32,126 bases of DNA. Origin: Thermogemmatispora sp. Its GTDB lineage: Bacteria > Chloroflexota > Ktedonobacteria > Ktedonobacterales > Ktedonobacteraceae. Below are positions 8,359-16,502 of the stretch, one piece after another. How positions within the stretch are numbered: position 1 is the first letter of the stretch; every line of letters starts with the position of its first letter. A program made the translations under genes and the position numbers. The notes under the pieces were generated by a model that saw nothing but the letters and a program-made list of their open reading frames with translations, had not been told where the DNA came from and did not search any database. Location: the NCBI RefSeq assembly GCF_019683635.1, contig NZ_JADGIA010000035.1, positions 1-32,126 on the forward strand. Reading direction: 5' to 3'.

Positions 8359-9215
8359 TAATCAAAGGTGGTGGTGATTTCGAAGCCACATGAACGGTAG
8401 AGCGCCAGCGCTCCCTCATTAGTAGTCTCCACCTCTAGCGCAATCCGACGCGGACGCTGGCGGAGAATATGCTCAACCGTCCAGGCCAAGGTCTGGCGTC
8501 CGTAGCCTTTGCCCTGGTGCTCGGGCAACATACAGAAGCCATAGATGAAAGCCTCTTCCTCATCATCGATATAACGGATCAGCCCAACAACCTCGCCAGC
8601 CACCTCCGTTACCAGCGTCACGCGCCGCGGACTGGTAATATCCCGCGTCGTCTCCGCTAAGAGCGCTCTATCCTCCGTCATCTCAAAAGCCCGCGCCGTA
8701 ATGTGCGTCAGCAGAGGTGCCTCATCCGCCCTGGCCGGGCGAATACGCACCCCATCCTGCCGCTCCACCTGGAGGGGAGCACTCTCCAACTCGCGCACCA
8801 TCCGATACTCCGAGTTGTGATAACGCGCCTTTACCGCTCGTGCAAAGCCCTGGGCCCCCAGCGAGTTGCGATCGAAAAAGAGCAGAATCCGCGGCACACC
8901 ACGAGACCTCAGCTCTTGATTGGCCAGGCGGAAGAGCAGCGAAAAGATGCCCTGGCGACGCCTGTCAGGATGGACCATACCCGTTAGCTCGGCCTCGCGC
9001 GGATTGAAGCTATAGAGCGCCAGATAACCGAGCAGCTGGCCATCCTCATAGTAGAGAAAGTCATTGGTCACCTGCCCCGAGCGCGACCGCAACATTTCCC
9101 AGAGCAGGCGTACTGCAATCCTCTCACGTTCCTGACAGAGGGCCGCCAGTGCGGCAATCTCCTGCAGCTCCTCAGCCGCCAGGGTACGTTTACGTACCAA
9201 ACCGTGTTTCTGCAT
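8337..9215 (-). CDS. Tandem GNAT-family N-acetyltransferase (MshD-like layout)
   Basis: A 292-residue protein made of two GNAT domains. The N-terminal half has the acyl-CoA loop region MVHPDRRRQGIFSLLFRLA. The C-terminal half has the classical LPEHQGKGYGRQ pyrophosphate loop, followed by LEVETTNEGALALYRSCGF. Two fused GNAT domains are the layout of mycothiol synthase and several antibiotic or peptide acetyltransferases, so the substrate is open. ATG 9215 (MQKHGLVRK) is chosen because the upstream extension to GTG 9278 is non-domain sequence; the ribosome binding site is weak. It is read toward the nuclease gene and shares 22 bp with it at the 3' ends. Confidence 0.82.
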   Translation of the reverse strand: MQKHGLVRKRTLAAEELQEIAALAALCQERERIAVRLLWEMLRSRSGQVTNDFLYYEDGQLLGYLALYSFNPREAELTGMVHPDRRRQGIFSLLFRLANQELRSRGVPRILLFFDRNSLGAQGFARAVKARYHNSEYRMVRELESAPLQVERQDGVRIRPARADEAPLLTHITARAFEMTEDRALLAETTRDITSPRRVTLVTEVAGEVVGLIRYIDDEEEAFIYGFCMLPEHQGKGYGRQTLAWTVEHILRQRPRRIALEVETTNEGALALYRSCGFEITTTFDYYEVPVG

Positions 9216-9586
9216 CTCTCGCTGGTCCAATCTAGTCAGCCGCTTACTTTGAGCACATCCCCCTGCGGCGCGGCCCACGTCTGCTTACTACCTCTCCGCA
9301 GGGGGAGAAAAAGGCGCTCGCCCTCAGCCTCTCTACCCAACACAGCCAAACCGGGTGCAGCAGAGAGGGAGGGGCTTTTACATGGCCAGCGCAGTGCTCT
9401 TCTCTATCTGCCACAAGGGTTCTCTGCTGCCGCTCTATACATTGCCATAGCAGCAGCTCCTCTGTCAACCAGGAGACGCTACTACGCTGGCGCCCGCCGG
9501 GCGAGCCTGTTGCAGGCCAGAGCTACCTGCCCTCCCCCGATGGCCGCAAGCCGTCCGTCCGACAGGCAGAACGCAGCCACAGGGGA
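9216..9586. other. Intergenic region with a long inverted repeat
   Basis: This 371-bp stretch separates the dehydrogenase stop from the acetyltransferase start, both on the minus strand. Overlapping frames are compositionally noisy and I do not call them. The only structure I see is the inverted repeat at 9259-9305, listed separately. Confidence 0.4.
9259..9305. repeat. 10-bp perfect inverted repeat upstream of GNAT gene
   Basis: CCCCCTGCGG (9259-9268) and CCGCAGGGGG (9296-9305) are exact reverse complements separated by 27 bases. It lies 44 bp upstream of the acetyltransferase start, so it is either a leader hairpin or an operator. No T-run follows it in the minus direction, which argues against a simple terminator for the dehydrogenase gene. 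Confidence 0.5.
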
Positions 9587-10732
9587 TTAGCGCAGGCCAA
9601 GCAACTCGCGCGCAATAATCAGCTGGCGAATCTCGGTTGTCCCGGCCCCGATCTCCGCCAGGCGGGCATCGCGCCACATGCGCTCGACCTCGAAGTCGGT
9701 GGTGTACCCCCAGCCGCCATGAATCTGCAGCGCCTCGTTTGCCGCTCGCCACTGAGCACGAGCCGTAAAGAGCAGGGCCGCCGCCGCCTCTTTACTGACG
9801 CGCTGCCCCTGCTGCGCCAGCCACAAGGCTCGATGGGCCAGCAACCTGGCCGCTTCCAGATCGGTGTACATGTCGGCCAACTTGGCTTGAATGAGCTGAA
9901 AGTTGGCGATGGGTTGCCCGAATTGCTGACGCTCACGAGCGTACTTCAGAGAAAGCTCCAGCGCGGCTTCGATCCCGCCCACAATACTGACCGCGAAGAA
10001 GGCCCGCTCCAGATCAAGCCCGCTCATGACCACTCGATAGCCCTCGTTGACCCGGCCCAGAACGTTCTCCGCCGGCACAAAGGCCTCCTCAAAGACCAAC
10101 TCCCCCGTAGGTGAGCCATGCATACCGACCTTTTCAATCTTGCGCGCCACATGGTAGCCTGGCGTCTTTGTCTCGAAGAGGAAGGCGGTAATGCCACGAC
10201 TACCGGCCTCTGGCCTGGTTTTGGCGTAGACAATGAGCAAATCGGCGATCGGACCATTGGTGATAAAGACCTTCGTACCGTTGAGCACGAACCCCCCATC
10301 AACAGCGCGTGCCGTCGTACGAATACCCATAGCATCGGAGCCGGCATCAGGCTCGGTCAGGGCCAGCCCGCCGATCATCTCGGCTGCCGCGAGTCTGGGG
10401 AGATAGTGCTGCTTCTGCTCTTCCGTTCCATTGCGCAAAATATTATGGGCACAGAGGTTCAGATGCGCCCCGAATGACATGGCGATACCTCCGTTGGCTC
10501 GCCCCAGAGCCCGCGCTACCAGGGCAGCCATCAAGAAGTCGCCGCCACTGCCACCGTAGGTCTCAGGGATACCAATGCCGGTATAACCCTGGGCTGCCAG
10601 CTTCTGCCAGAGCCAGCGTGGAAAATCATCGCTGCGCTCAAGCTCCGGCGTCAGAGGCTTAATCTCATGGAGTGCAAACTGCAGAGCGCTTTCGTAGGCC
10701 AGTCGGTGCTCTTCAGGGAGTTCGAAGTCCAT
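9587..10732 (-). CDS. Acyl-CoA dehydrogenase, isovaleryl-CoA-dehydrogenase-like active site
   Basis: A 381-residue FAD flavoprotein that would oxidise an acyl-CoA to the 2-enoyl-CoA and pass electrons to ETF in fatty or branched-chain acid breakdown. Domains in order are an N-terminal helical part (1-120), the middle beta part with LALTEPDAGSDA (123-134) and VFITNGPIADLLIVYAKT, and the C-terminal helical part with QIHGGWGYTTDFEVERMWRD. The end reads AEIGAGTTEIR (359-369), so the glutamate found there in medium-chain enzymes is absent. Instead E242 in SGLDLER sits where isovaleryl-CoA dehydrogenase has its catalytic base. ATG 10732 (MDFELPEEHR) is the family start; the open frame upstream to 11209 is antisense to the next gene. 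Substrate chain type is inferred. Confidence 0.88.
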   Translation of the reverse strand: MDFELPEEHRLAYESALQFALHEIKPLTPELERSDDFPRWLWQKLAAQGYTGIGIPETYGGSGGDFLMAALVARALGRANGGIAMSFGAHLNLCAHNILRNGTEEQKQHYLPRLAAAEMIGGLALTEPDAGSDAMGIRTTARAVDGGFVLNGTKVFITNGPIADLLIVYAKTRPEAGSRGITAFLFETKTPGYHVARKIEKVGMHGSPTGELVFEEAFVPAENVLGRVNEGYRVVMSGLDLERAFFAVSIVGGIEAALELSLKYARERQQFGQPIANFQLIQAKLADMYTDLEAARLLAHRALWLAQQGQRVSKEAAAALLFTARAQWRAANEALQIHGGWGYTTDFEVERMWRDARLAEIGAGTTEIRQLIIARELLGLR

Positions 10733-10788
10733 CTTTGGCTTTATCCTTTCTCTCAGCGGAAACGGACTGCGCTTGCACGCTCTATCTT

Positions 10789-10819
10789 TTGCGCGGCGAG
10801 TCGCGTATACTCTATTATA
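10789..10819 (+). promoter_or_regulatory. Candidate divergent promoter region
   Basis: On the plus strand TTGCGC (10789-10794) and TATTAT (10813-10818) are 18 bases apart and would serve the phosphodiesterase gene. On the minus strand TATAAT (10819-10814) could serve the acyl-CoA dehydrogenase, although its -35 is poor. The region is a short AT-rich island in the 135-bp gap between divergent genes. Confidence 0.35.
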
Positions 10820-10867
10820 TGATGAATCAGGCCAGCATCGACCCTCCCTCTGGAAAGCGAACCAAGC

Positions 10868-12154
10868 ATGCAGAATACAGCTTCTGTGCAGGCCGTTGAG
10901 AAGGCCCGCTTCTCGCAAGCTTTCGTCAGGCCACTCTACGACACCTATTGCTTTGCCAACATCCCAGCTACCATTCTGACCTTGCTGACTGGAGCGGGCG
11001 AGAGCGCCCTGCCCATCGATGTTTTCGGAGCACTGCCCCAGCGCTATCGACGGCTGATTCTCTTCTTTATCGACGGCTTTGGCTGGCGCTTCTTGCAACG
11101 CTATGCCGAGCGCCATCCGTTGCTTCGACTGGCCCTTGACGAGGGCACGGTCTCGCTTCTCACCTCGCAGTTCCCGTCGACCACAGCGGCTCACACCACC
11201 ACGATCCACACCGGCCTGGAGGTGGGCCAGAGTGGGATCTATGAATGGACCTACTATGAGCCACTGGTCGACGAGGTGATCGCTCCCCTGCTCTTCTCAT
11301 ATGCAGGCGAATTCACGCGCGATACGCTGATGCAGTGCGGCCTACCGCCCTCAGCCTTTTATCCACAGCAGACGCTTTACGAAAAGCTGGGGAGCTACGG
11401 TGTGCGAAGTACGATTTTCCAGCACCGTTCCTATACCCCATCGACGTTCTCTAACGCGGTCTTTCGGGGAGCGCGCGTCTACGCCTTCGACACCCTCGCC
11501 CAGGCTCTTGATGAGCTACGCGAGCAGCTTCTCTCAGCAGATGCTGATGAGGCAACCCCAGCCTACTATCTGCTCTACTTCGATGGGATCGACACCGCCG
11601 GTCACCGTTTTGGTCCCGATTCTCCGGAGTTTGAGGAGGCGGTCACGCAGTTCTGGAGCGCTCTGGAAACGCATTTCTACCGACCACTACACGATAAGCT
11701 CTCCGAGACGCTCCTGATGTTCACCGCCGACCACGGCATGGTTCCCGTTCGCCCGGAAACAACCTTTTATCTGAATGTGCAACTACCGGAACTGGTTCCC
11801 CTGCTCCGCACCACACGCCAGGGCCGTCCGCTGGTAGCCGCAGGTTCGGCACGCGATATGTTTCTCTACGTGAGAGAGGAAGCCCTGGACGAGGCTCTTG
11901 CTCTCCTCAGACAGGCCCTGGCTGGACGGGCAGAGATCTATCGGACGCAAGAGCTGATCACCGCCCATTTCTTTGGCCGCCAGGCCCCCAGCGAGATCTT
12001 TCTGAAACGTGTGGGCAATCTTGTCATCCTACCTTATGAGGGGGAAAGTGTCTGGTGGTTTGAAAAAGGACGCTTCGAGATGCGTTTCCGCGGCCATCAC
12101 GGCGGTCTGACCCCAGCGGAGATGCAGATTCCCTTGCTGCTCCTGCCTCTTTGA
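10868..12154 (+). CDS. Type I phosphodiesterase/nucleotide pyrophosphatase family protein
   Basis: A 428-residue alkaline-phosphatase-superfamily hydrolase, expected to use two metal ions to cleave a phosphodiester or phosphate monoester. Metal and nucleophile motifs are visible in the expected order. D69 lies in FIDGFGW, and the nucleophilic threonine is in FPSTTAAHTT (102-111). D239, D242 and H246 lie in YFDGIDTAGHRFGPDS, and D288-H289 in FTADHG. There is no signal peptide, so it probably acts in the cytoplasm. ATG 10868 follows GGAAAG at a loose distance. It is divergent from the acyl-CoA dehydrogenase and ends at a double hairpin. The natural substrate cannot be told from the sequence. 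Confidence 0.82.
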   Translation: MQNTASVQAVEKARFSQAFVRPLYDTYCFANIPATILTLLTGAGESALPIDVFGALPQRYRRLILFFIDGFGWRFLQRYAERHPLLRLALDEGTVSLLTSQFPSTTAAHTTTIHTGLEVGQSGIYEWTYYEPLVDEVIAPLLFSYAGEFTRDTLMQCGLPPSAFYPQQTLYEKLGSYGVRSTIFQHRSYTPSTFSNAVFRGARVYAFDTLAQALDELREQLLSADADEATPAYYLLYFDGIDTAGHRFGPDSPEFEEAVTQFWSALETHFYRPLHDKLSETLLMFTADHGMVPVRPETTFYLNVQLPELVPLLRTTRQGRPLVAAGSARDMFLYVREEALDEALALLRQALAGRAEIYRTQELITAHFFGRQAPSEIFLKRVGNLVILPYEGESVWWFEKGRFEMRFRGHHGGLTPAEMQIPLLLLPL

Positions 12155-12180
12155 AAGCCGACCAGCGCAGGAAGGACCCA

Positions 12181-12199
12181 GGCCCTCGATAAAAGGGCC
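12181..12199. terminator. Hairpin after the phosphodiesterase gene
   Basis: GGCCCT (12181-12186) and AGGGCC (12194-12199) form a 6-bp stem with a seven-base loop in the 136-bp gap between two convergent genes. No clear T-run follows. Confidence 0.45.
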
Positions 12200-12206
12200 A
12201 GAGCGA

Positions 12207-12238
12207 GGGGAGCCTGTCCTCACGGCTCACGGCTCCCC
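12207..12238. terminator. Second convergent-gap hairpin
   Basis: GGGGAGCC (12207-12214) and GGCTCCCC (12231-12238) form a perfect 8-bp stem with a 16-base loop. With the preceding hairpin it probably separates the convergent phosphodiesterase and ABC permease transcripts. Confidence 0.5.
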
Positions 12239-12290
12239 CCACATCGGGCTTGTCCTGCTTTGCTTTGCGGCGCAGAGGGTTGGGCCGCCC

Positions 12291-15050
12291 TCACTCGTAG
12301 CGCAGAACCTCCAGGGGACGCACACGCACCGCACCCCAGGCCACGAGGGCCGCAACGGCCATCGCCAGAACCGCTGCCCCGACGATGAGCGCCAGGACGA
12401 TGATCTCGCTGGTGCCTAGATTGAAATTAAAGACGAAGTGACCCAGCAGGCTGAGAGCCAGACTAACCAGCAGCATAGCGAGAAAAGCCCCTACACCAGC
12501 TACGGTGCCGTTTTCAAGCAGGACCTCACCCAGGATCGAACGGCTGGTATAGCCCACCGCCTTGAGAATCCCCAGCTCACGCCGTCGCTCTAGCATGGCC
12601 AGGCCCACGGCATTGGCAATAATGACGATACCAGCGAAGAGCGAGAGCGAGGCGATGGCGCTCAGCGTCAGGATGATATAGCTCAGGAACTGGTTCACAT
12701 AATCGCCCAGATTGGCCAGATTAGTGACCGAGATGGCCCCGGCAATGGCTTGCATACGATCGAGGGCCTTGCCCAACTGAGCCGGATCGATCTTCAGGTA
12801 GTAGATGTTGGTGGCCTGGCCGCCAGGGCTGAGCGCATGCACCAGATCCAGAGATGCCAGCATCGCTCCAGAGGAGGTAATCCCTTGTGAGCGGTAAATG
12901 CCCACCACCGTCACCGTGCGGGTCAGTTTACCATCCTGGCTGATCAGGGTGAGTGTGCTGCCAAGATGCAGGTGGTTCTTCAGAGGAGCCAGTTGGAGAG
13001 CAGCCTGGGGCAAGAGCACATTATCACCACCGGCATCCGCCGCACTGAGGTTGCGCCCCTGGACAATGGTGACTTCTTGAGACGGCACCTGGCCATGCGC
13101 TAGATCGTAACCTTGCAGCTCCCCCAGGTAGAAGAGAGCAGCCTGACTCTCGAAATCATTTGAATTTGAAGATGTTGTCGCATTCTGGCGCAACAGCGTC
13201 TGTAGCGGCACACCGTCGATCGTCAGCGGCAAGCAGGAGGTTACAATCAGATGCTGTCTATTCTGAATGCCGGGCACACTGCTCCATTGCGCCTCTAACT
13301 GCTGAGCCTGGCGATCGTTGGTGGCCACAATCACATTGAACGAGACGATCCGCGCCAGCGAAGAATTAATGGCATCGCGCAGGTCCTGCCCCAGAATCAG
13401 GATCAGGCCAATCGTGAAGATGCCAACGAAGAGGGCCAGCATCGTTGTAGTGGTACGCGCCCGCTGACGTCCGATGTTACGCAAGGCCATCTTGACATTG
13501 GCCTTCCAGGTAGCGGGTAAGAAGACCACCACCAGCCCAGCCACGGCTGCCAGCAAGAGCAGCGAGCCAAAGACGGGCAGCACCAGGGTGATCAGGCCGG
13601 CAATCACCAGGGCCACCACAATCAGAGCGAGAAAACCAACATTGAGTCGCTCCGGTACTGGCAGGAGACTAATGACAATAACAGCCAGGACAAAGAAGAG
13701 ACTGAGCAGCCCGAGGAAGATGAAGGTTCCATAGACGACGCCAATTCCCAGCCCAACGTTGTTGTTGAGCACTACAATAGCCATGCCACAAAAGAGCAGC
13801 GAGAGCAACAAAAGGAGGCCAGCCGTGAGGGCATAGCTGCCAGGGCGAAAGCCCTCCGGGAGATCGCGGATAACGCTCAGCGGGCGAATATTGGCCGCCT
13901 GAACAATTGGCATCAGGCCAAAGATGAGGGCGGTTCCCAGACCGATGAGCACCCCACCCCCGAGAATGAGCGGGTCAAAGCTGACTGGCAGATTGAGCAT
14001 AAAGAGCTGCATGATCAGGCCGCGCGCCAGCAGACTGACCCCCAGGCCGACAGCAGAGCCAATCACCCCTCCGACGAATCCAAGCAGACCGGCCTCCAGA
14101 CCAAAGAGCAGGTAAAGATCGCGCCGTCGATAGCCGGTGGTCTTAAGCATGGCGATCTCAGTGCGCCGTCGCAAGAGCAGCACCTGCATGGTGTGAACAA
14201 TACCCACTCCTCCAATGAGCAGCGCCAGCAAACCGGCGACCTCCAGGAACTTGCGGATATAGTCAACCTGCTGCTCATCGGCCTTTAAAGCGTCCGTCGC
14301 CGTCTGCGTCGAGGCATAATAGAACTGGTTCTGAACAGCTTTAGCAACTTGATCAGCGCGAGATTGATCGCTATTTGTCGATATATAAACGCTGTCATAA
14401 AGCAACGGCTGATCAGGGGCAGCTGTCTGATAGGTAGCCGCCGACAGGTACATAGTACTGCCTGCTGTGGCGGCTATGCCCTCATTGGCAATGACGCCAG
14501 CAATGGTGACATGGAAGGAGTGTGCAGTAGGGCTAGGGCTGTCAGAGCTGGTATAGATGGTTAGACTATCCCCAACCTTGTAATGATATTGATCAAGAAA
14601 ATTCTTGGTGACCACCACCTGCTGCCCCTGGACCAAGCGGGCAAAGCTGCCGTCGGCGGGTTGGAGGAAGGTAGGTGAGGGAACCACAGGGAAGGTCTGG
14701 GGGTCAATCACGATGAGTGAGAAGGCTTCGCCAATACTCGCCGAAAGCCGCGTCGAGGCGCGCGCCGTAATCACCGGGGTATAGGCGCTGACTTCTCCCT
14801 GCTCTTTGAGGCGTTCAAAGAAGGCCAGATCGGTGCTGTTGAAGGGATGAACGTAGGCAGCAACTGCAACATCGCCCCCGTTGGCCTCACGCACGTTGCT
14901 GGTAAAGGCCAGATTGATCATCTGGCCGACAAGTTCAAGCGAGACGATGGCCAGCACACCCACCGCGATACACAGAATCGCCAGCACGCTGCGTTGACCA
15001 CCCCTGAGAAGCGAACGCCAGGCATACTTAAAGTAGAGTGAGGCCTTCAT
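12291..15050 (-). CDS. FtsX/MacB-type ABC transporter permease, duplicated
   Basis: A 919-residue permease of the lipoprotein-export/MacB class, fusing two permease units in one chain. The first half has a membrane span at about 17-40, a large extracytoplasmic MacB-PCD-like domain, and an FtsX core with three spans near 265-400. A further group of spans occupies about 405-520. The second half repeats the extracytoplasmic domain (about 540-760) and ends with an FtsX core (about 790-910), including the coupling segment AMLERRRELGILKAVG, which mirrors LLRRRTEIAMLKTTG of the first half. It overlaps its ATPase gene by an ATGA tetranucleotide (15047-15050), a classic translational coupling. The transported substrate is unknown; no adaptor protein is encoded beside it. 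Confidence 0.88.
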   Translation of the reverse strand: MKASLYFKYAWRSLLRGGQRSVLAILCIAVGVLAIVSLELVGQMINLAFTSNVREANGGDVAVAAYVHPFNSTDLAFFERLKEQGEVSAYTPVITARASTRLSASIGEAFSLIVIDPQTFPVVPSPTFLQPADGSFARLVQGQQVVVTKNFLDQYHYKVGDSLTIYTSSDSPSPTAHSFHVTIAGVIANEGIAATAGSTMYLSAATYQTAAPDQPLLYDSVYISTNSDQSRADQVAKAVQNQFYYASTQTATDALKADEQQVDYIRKFLEVAGLLALLIGGVGIVHTMQVLLLRRRTEIAMLKTTGYRRRDLYLLFGLEAGLLGFVGGVIGSAVGLGVSLLARGLIMQLFMLNLPVSFDPLILGGGVLIGLGTALIFGLMPIVQAANIRPLSVIRDLPEGFRPGSYALTAGLLLLLSLLFCGMAIVVLNNNVGLGIGVVYGTFIFLGLLSLFFVLAVIVISLLPVPERLNVGFLALIVVALVIAGLITLVLPVFGSLLLLAAVAGLVVVFLPATWKANVKMALRNIGRQRARTTTTMLALFVGIFTIGLILILGQDLRDAINSSLARIVSFNVIVATNDRQAQQLEAQWSSVPGIQNRQHLIVTSCLPLTIDGVPLQTLLRQNATTSSNSNDFESQAALFYLGELQGYDLAHGQVPSQEVTIVQGRNLSAADAGGDNVLLPQAALQLAPLKNHLHLGSTLTLISQDGKLTRTVTVVGIYRSQGITSSGAMLASLDLVHALSPGGQATNIYYLKIDPAQLGKALDRMQAIAGAISVTNLANLGDYVNQFLSYIILTLSAIASLSLFAGIVIIANAVGLAMLERRRELGILKAVGYTSRSILGEVLLENGTVAGVGAFLAMLLVSLALSLLGHFVFNFNLGTSEIIVLALIVGAAVLAMAVAALVAWGAVRVRPLEVLRYE

Positions 15051-15847
15051 GAGCGGATTGCCTCCTCCCTGAGCACCTCGATAGCGGCAATACGACCGTC
15101 AACAATGCGAATGGCGCGATCAGCATGGCTGGCCACCGTCGCATCATGCGTGGCAATAATAAAGGTTTTGCCAGTGGTCTGGCGCAAGTAAGCGATCAGC
15201 TGCAGCAGCTTCTCGCCGTTGGCAGCGTCCAGATTCCCGGTAGGCTCATCAGCGATCACCAGGGGAGGATCAGTCGCGAGTGCGCGAGCAATGGCAACAC
15301 GCTGCTGCTCGCCCCCAGAAAGCTGTGTCGGGCGGTGATTGAGCCGGTGAGAGAGGCCAACCAGTTCCAGGAGTTCGCGCGCCCGCGCGGCTGGTGACCC
15401 TTTGTGCCTGCCAACGTAGAGGGGGATTTCAACGTTCTCTTGAGCCGTGAGGGTGGGGATCAGGTTGAAGGCTTGAAAGACCATGCCGATTTTCTGATTG
15501 CGCACGGCGGCTAGCCTGCCCTCGCTCATCTGCGTGACATCGATGCCGTCAATGATGACCCGCCCACTAGTCGGGTTGTCCAGGCCGGCGATGATCCCCA
15601 GTAAGGTGCTCTTGCCCGAACCCGAAGGCCCCACGATGGCGATGAACTCCCCTTGCCGCACGCTGAAGCTGATACCGCGTAGAATCTCAATACGCTCGTG
15701 ACCGAGTGGCAGGCTGCGCGTCACTTCTTCAACCTGCAAGATAGTGCCCCCCAGCACTGAAGATCCCTGCGTACCAACTGCTGCCGTCGCAGGCTGAAGT
15801 TGGGACTGACCTGCACCCTTATCGCCTTGCGCTCTTTCTTCCATCAC
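15047..15847 (-). CDS. LolD/MacB-type ABC transporter ATP-binding protein
   Basis: The ATPase partner of the FtsX-type permease. The 266-residue protein has Walker [10 protein letters not shown] at 73-81, the Q-loop in [10 protein letters not shown], the signature LSGGEQQR at 176-183, the Walker B/D-loop [12 protein letters not shown] (196-207) typical of the MacB/LolD/FtsE group, and the switch histidine in IIATHD. A polar, Gln/Ala-rich extension of about 35 residues precedes the domain. GTG 15847 follows AAGGAG with a short spacer, and ATG 15844 is an equally good start. First gene of a two-gene minus-strand operon driven by the promoter at 16025-16054. Confidence 0.9.
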   Translation of the reverse strand: MMEERAQGDKGAGQSQLQPATAAVGTQGSSVLGGTILQVEEVTRSLPLGHERIEILRGISFSVRQGEFIAIVGPSGSGKSTLLGIIAGLDNPTSGRVIIDGIDVTQMSEGRLAAVRNQKIGMVFQAFNLIPTLTAQENVEIPLYVGRHKGSPAARARELLELVGLSHRLNHRPTQLSGGEQQRVAIARALATDPPLVIADEPTGNLDAANGEKLLQLIAYLRQTTGKTFIIATHDATVASHADRAIRIVDGRIAAIEVLREEAIRS

Positions 15848-16008
15848 AGTGATCTCTCCTTCTTTCCCGGTTAGATCTAACGAGTGGCCGCCCGCTCTGT
15901 CTCCTTACCTTCCTCTCATAAGGCATATGATACCTCCTCAGAGGAAAGGGGGTAGCTGGTTGCTCGCCCGGCGATGATCTACCGATCCTCCGACTGACTA
16001 TAGCTTAT

Positions 16009-16042
16009 TGTTATAGCTTTCAAATTTATAACATGTTGTTAT
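16009..16042. promoter_or_regulatory. Palindromic operator overlapping the exporter promoter
   Basis: ATAACA (16028-16033) and TGTTAT (16037-16042) are perfect inverted repeats with a three-base spacer. They occupy the bases between -35 and -10 and run into the -10 box. A further TGTTAT half-site lies at 16009-16014. TATAGCTT occurs twice just downstream, at 15999-16006 and 16012-16019. The placement is that of a repressor site (MarR, TetR or PadR style), but no regulator gene adjoins it. Confidence 0.6.
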
Positions 16043-16054
16043 CTGATCTGTCAA
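16025..16054 (-). promoter_or_regulatory. Near-consensus sigma-70 promoter of the ABC exporter operon
   Basis: On the minus strand TTGACA (16054-16049) and TATAAA (16030-16025) are 18 bases apart, directed at the ATPase gene starting at 15847. This gives a 5' leader of about 170 bases. It is one of the strongest promoters in the window and sits in an AT-rich island. Confidence 0.8.
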
Positions 16055-16502
16055 GGGGATAAAAGCACTCTAATTAGGGCAACGTGGAGCTTTCTCAGCA
16101 CAAGTCGGTCAAAGTTGGTGCCAAGCCTGGGGGACAGGAGGGCAAGAGGGGCGCCGGGCTGCGCCAGTCCAAGAGTCCGGGATAGGCAAGTATCTTCAAC
16201 TATGCTATACTGCACAGGAACTCATCGTACGGCCTTGACAGAGGAAACAGCGAGCAACTGAAAAGAATCGCACAACAGTGACCGCCTGCGCGCATCAGTG
16301 GCCCGGTCCACATGGCCTATAAGCAATGTTGCTGGCTTCTGCGCGTTTCGGCAGGCGCTGGTCAAACCCAATACCATCTCTTTTCCTGAGTTTCCTTCCC
16401 CAGGATCTCAGCAGTGCGGGCAGGACGGCAAGGAGAGCCAGCGCCCGTGCAAGCGGGCAAGGGGAGGGGAGCCAGGCAGAGAGCGAGGAGAACGTAGACG
16501 CT
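16055..16502. other. Long leader region upstream of secD
   Basis: About 450 bp precede the secD start, containing an extended -10 candidate (listed separately). In-frame coding upstream of 16503 has no domain character. I see no known leader motif. The long apparent 5' leader of nearly 300 bases is noted. Confidence 0.35.
16203..16211 (+). promoter_or_regulatory. Extended -10 promoter candidate for secDF
   Basis: TGCTATACT at 16203-16211 matches the extended -10 pattern TGnTATAAT with one change. The -35 position holds a poor TAGGCA (16183-16188). It points toward secD, whose start is about 290 bases downstream. Confidence 0.4.

Noticed and set aside
9491-9503. CGCCCG-C-CGGGCG as a hairpin terminator
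   Set aside because: The loop would be a single base, so it cannot fold as drawn, and no T-run adjoins it.
10733-11209. N-terminal extension of the acyl-CoA dehydrogenase frame
   Set aside because: This part is antisense to the start of the phosphodiesterase gene and lacks family similarity; the true start is 10732.
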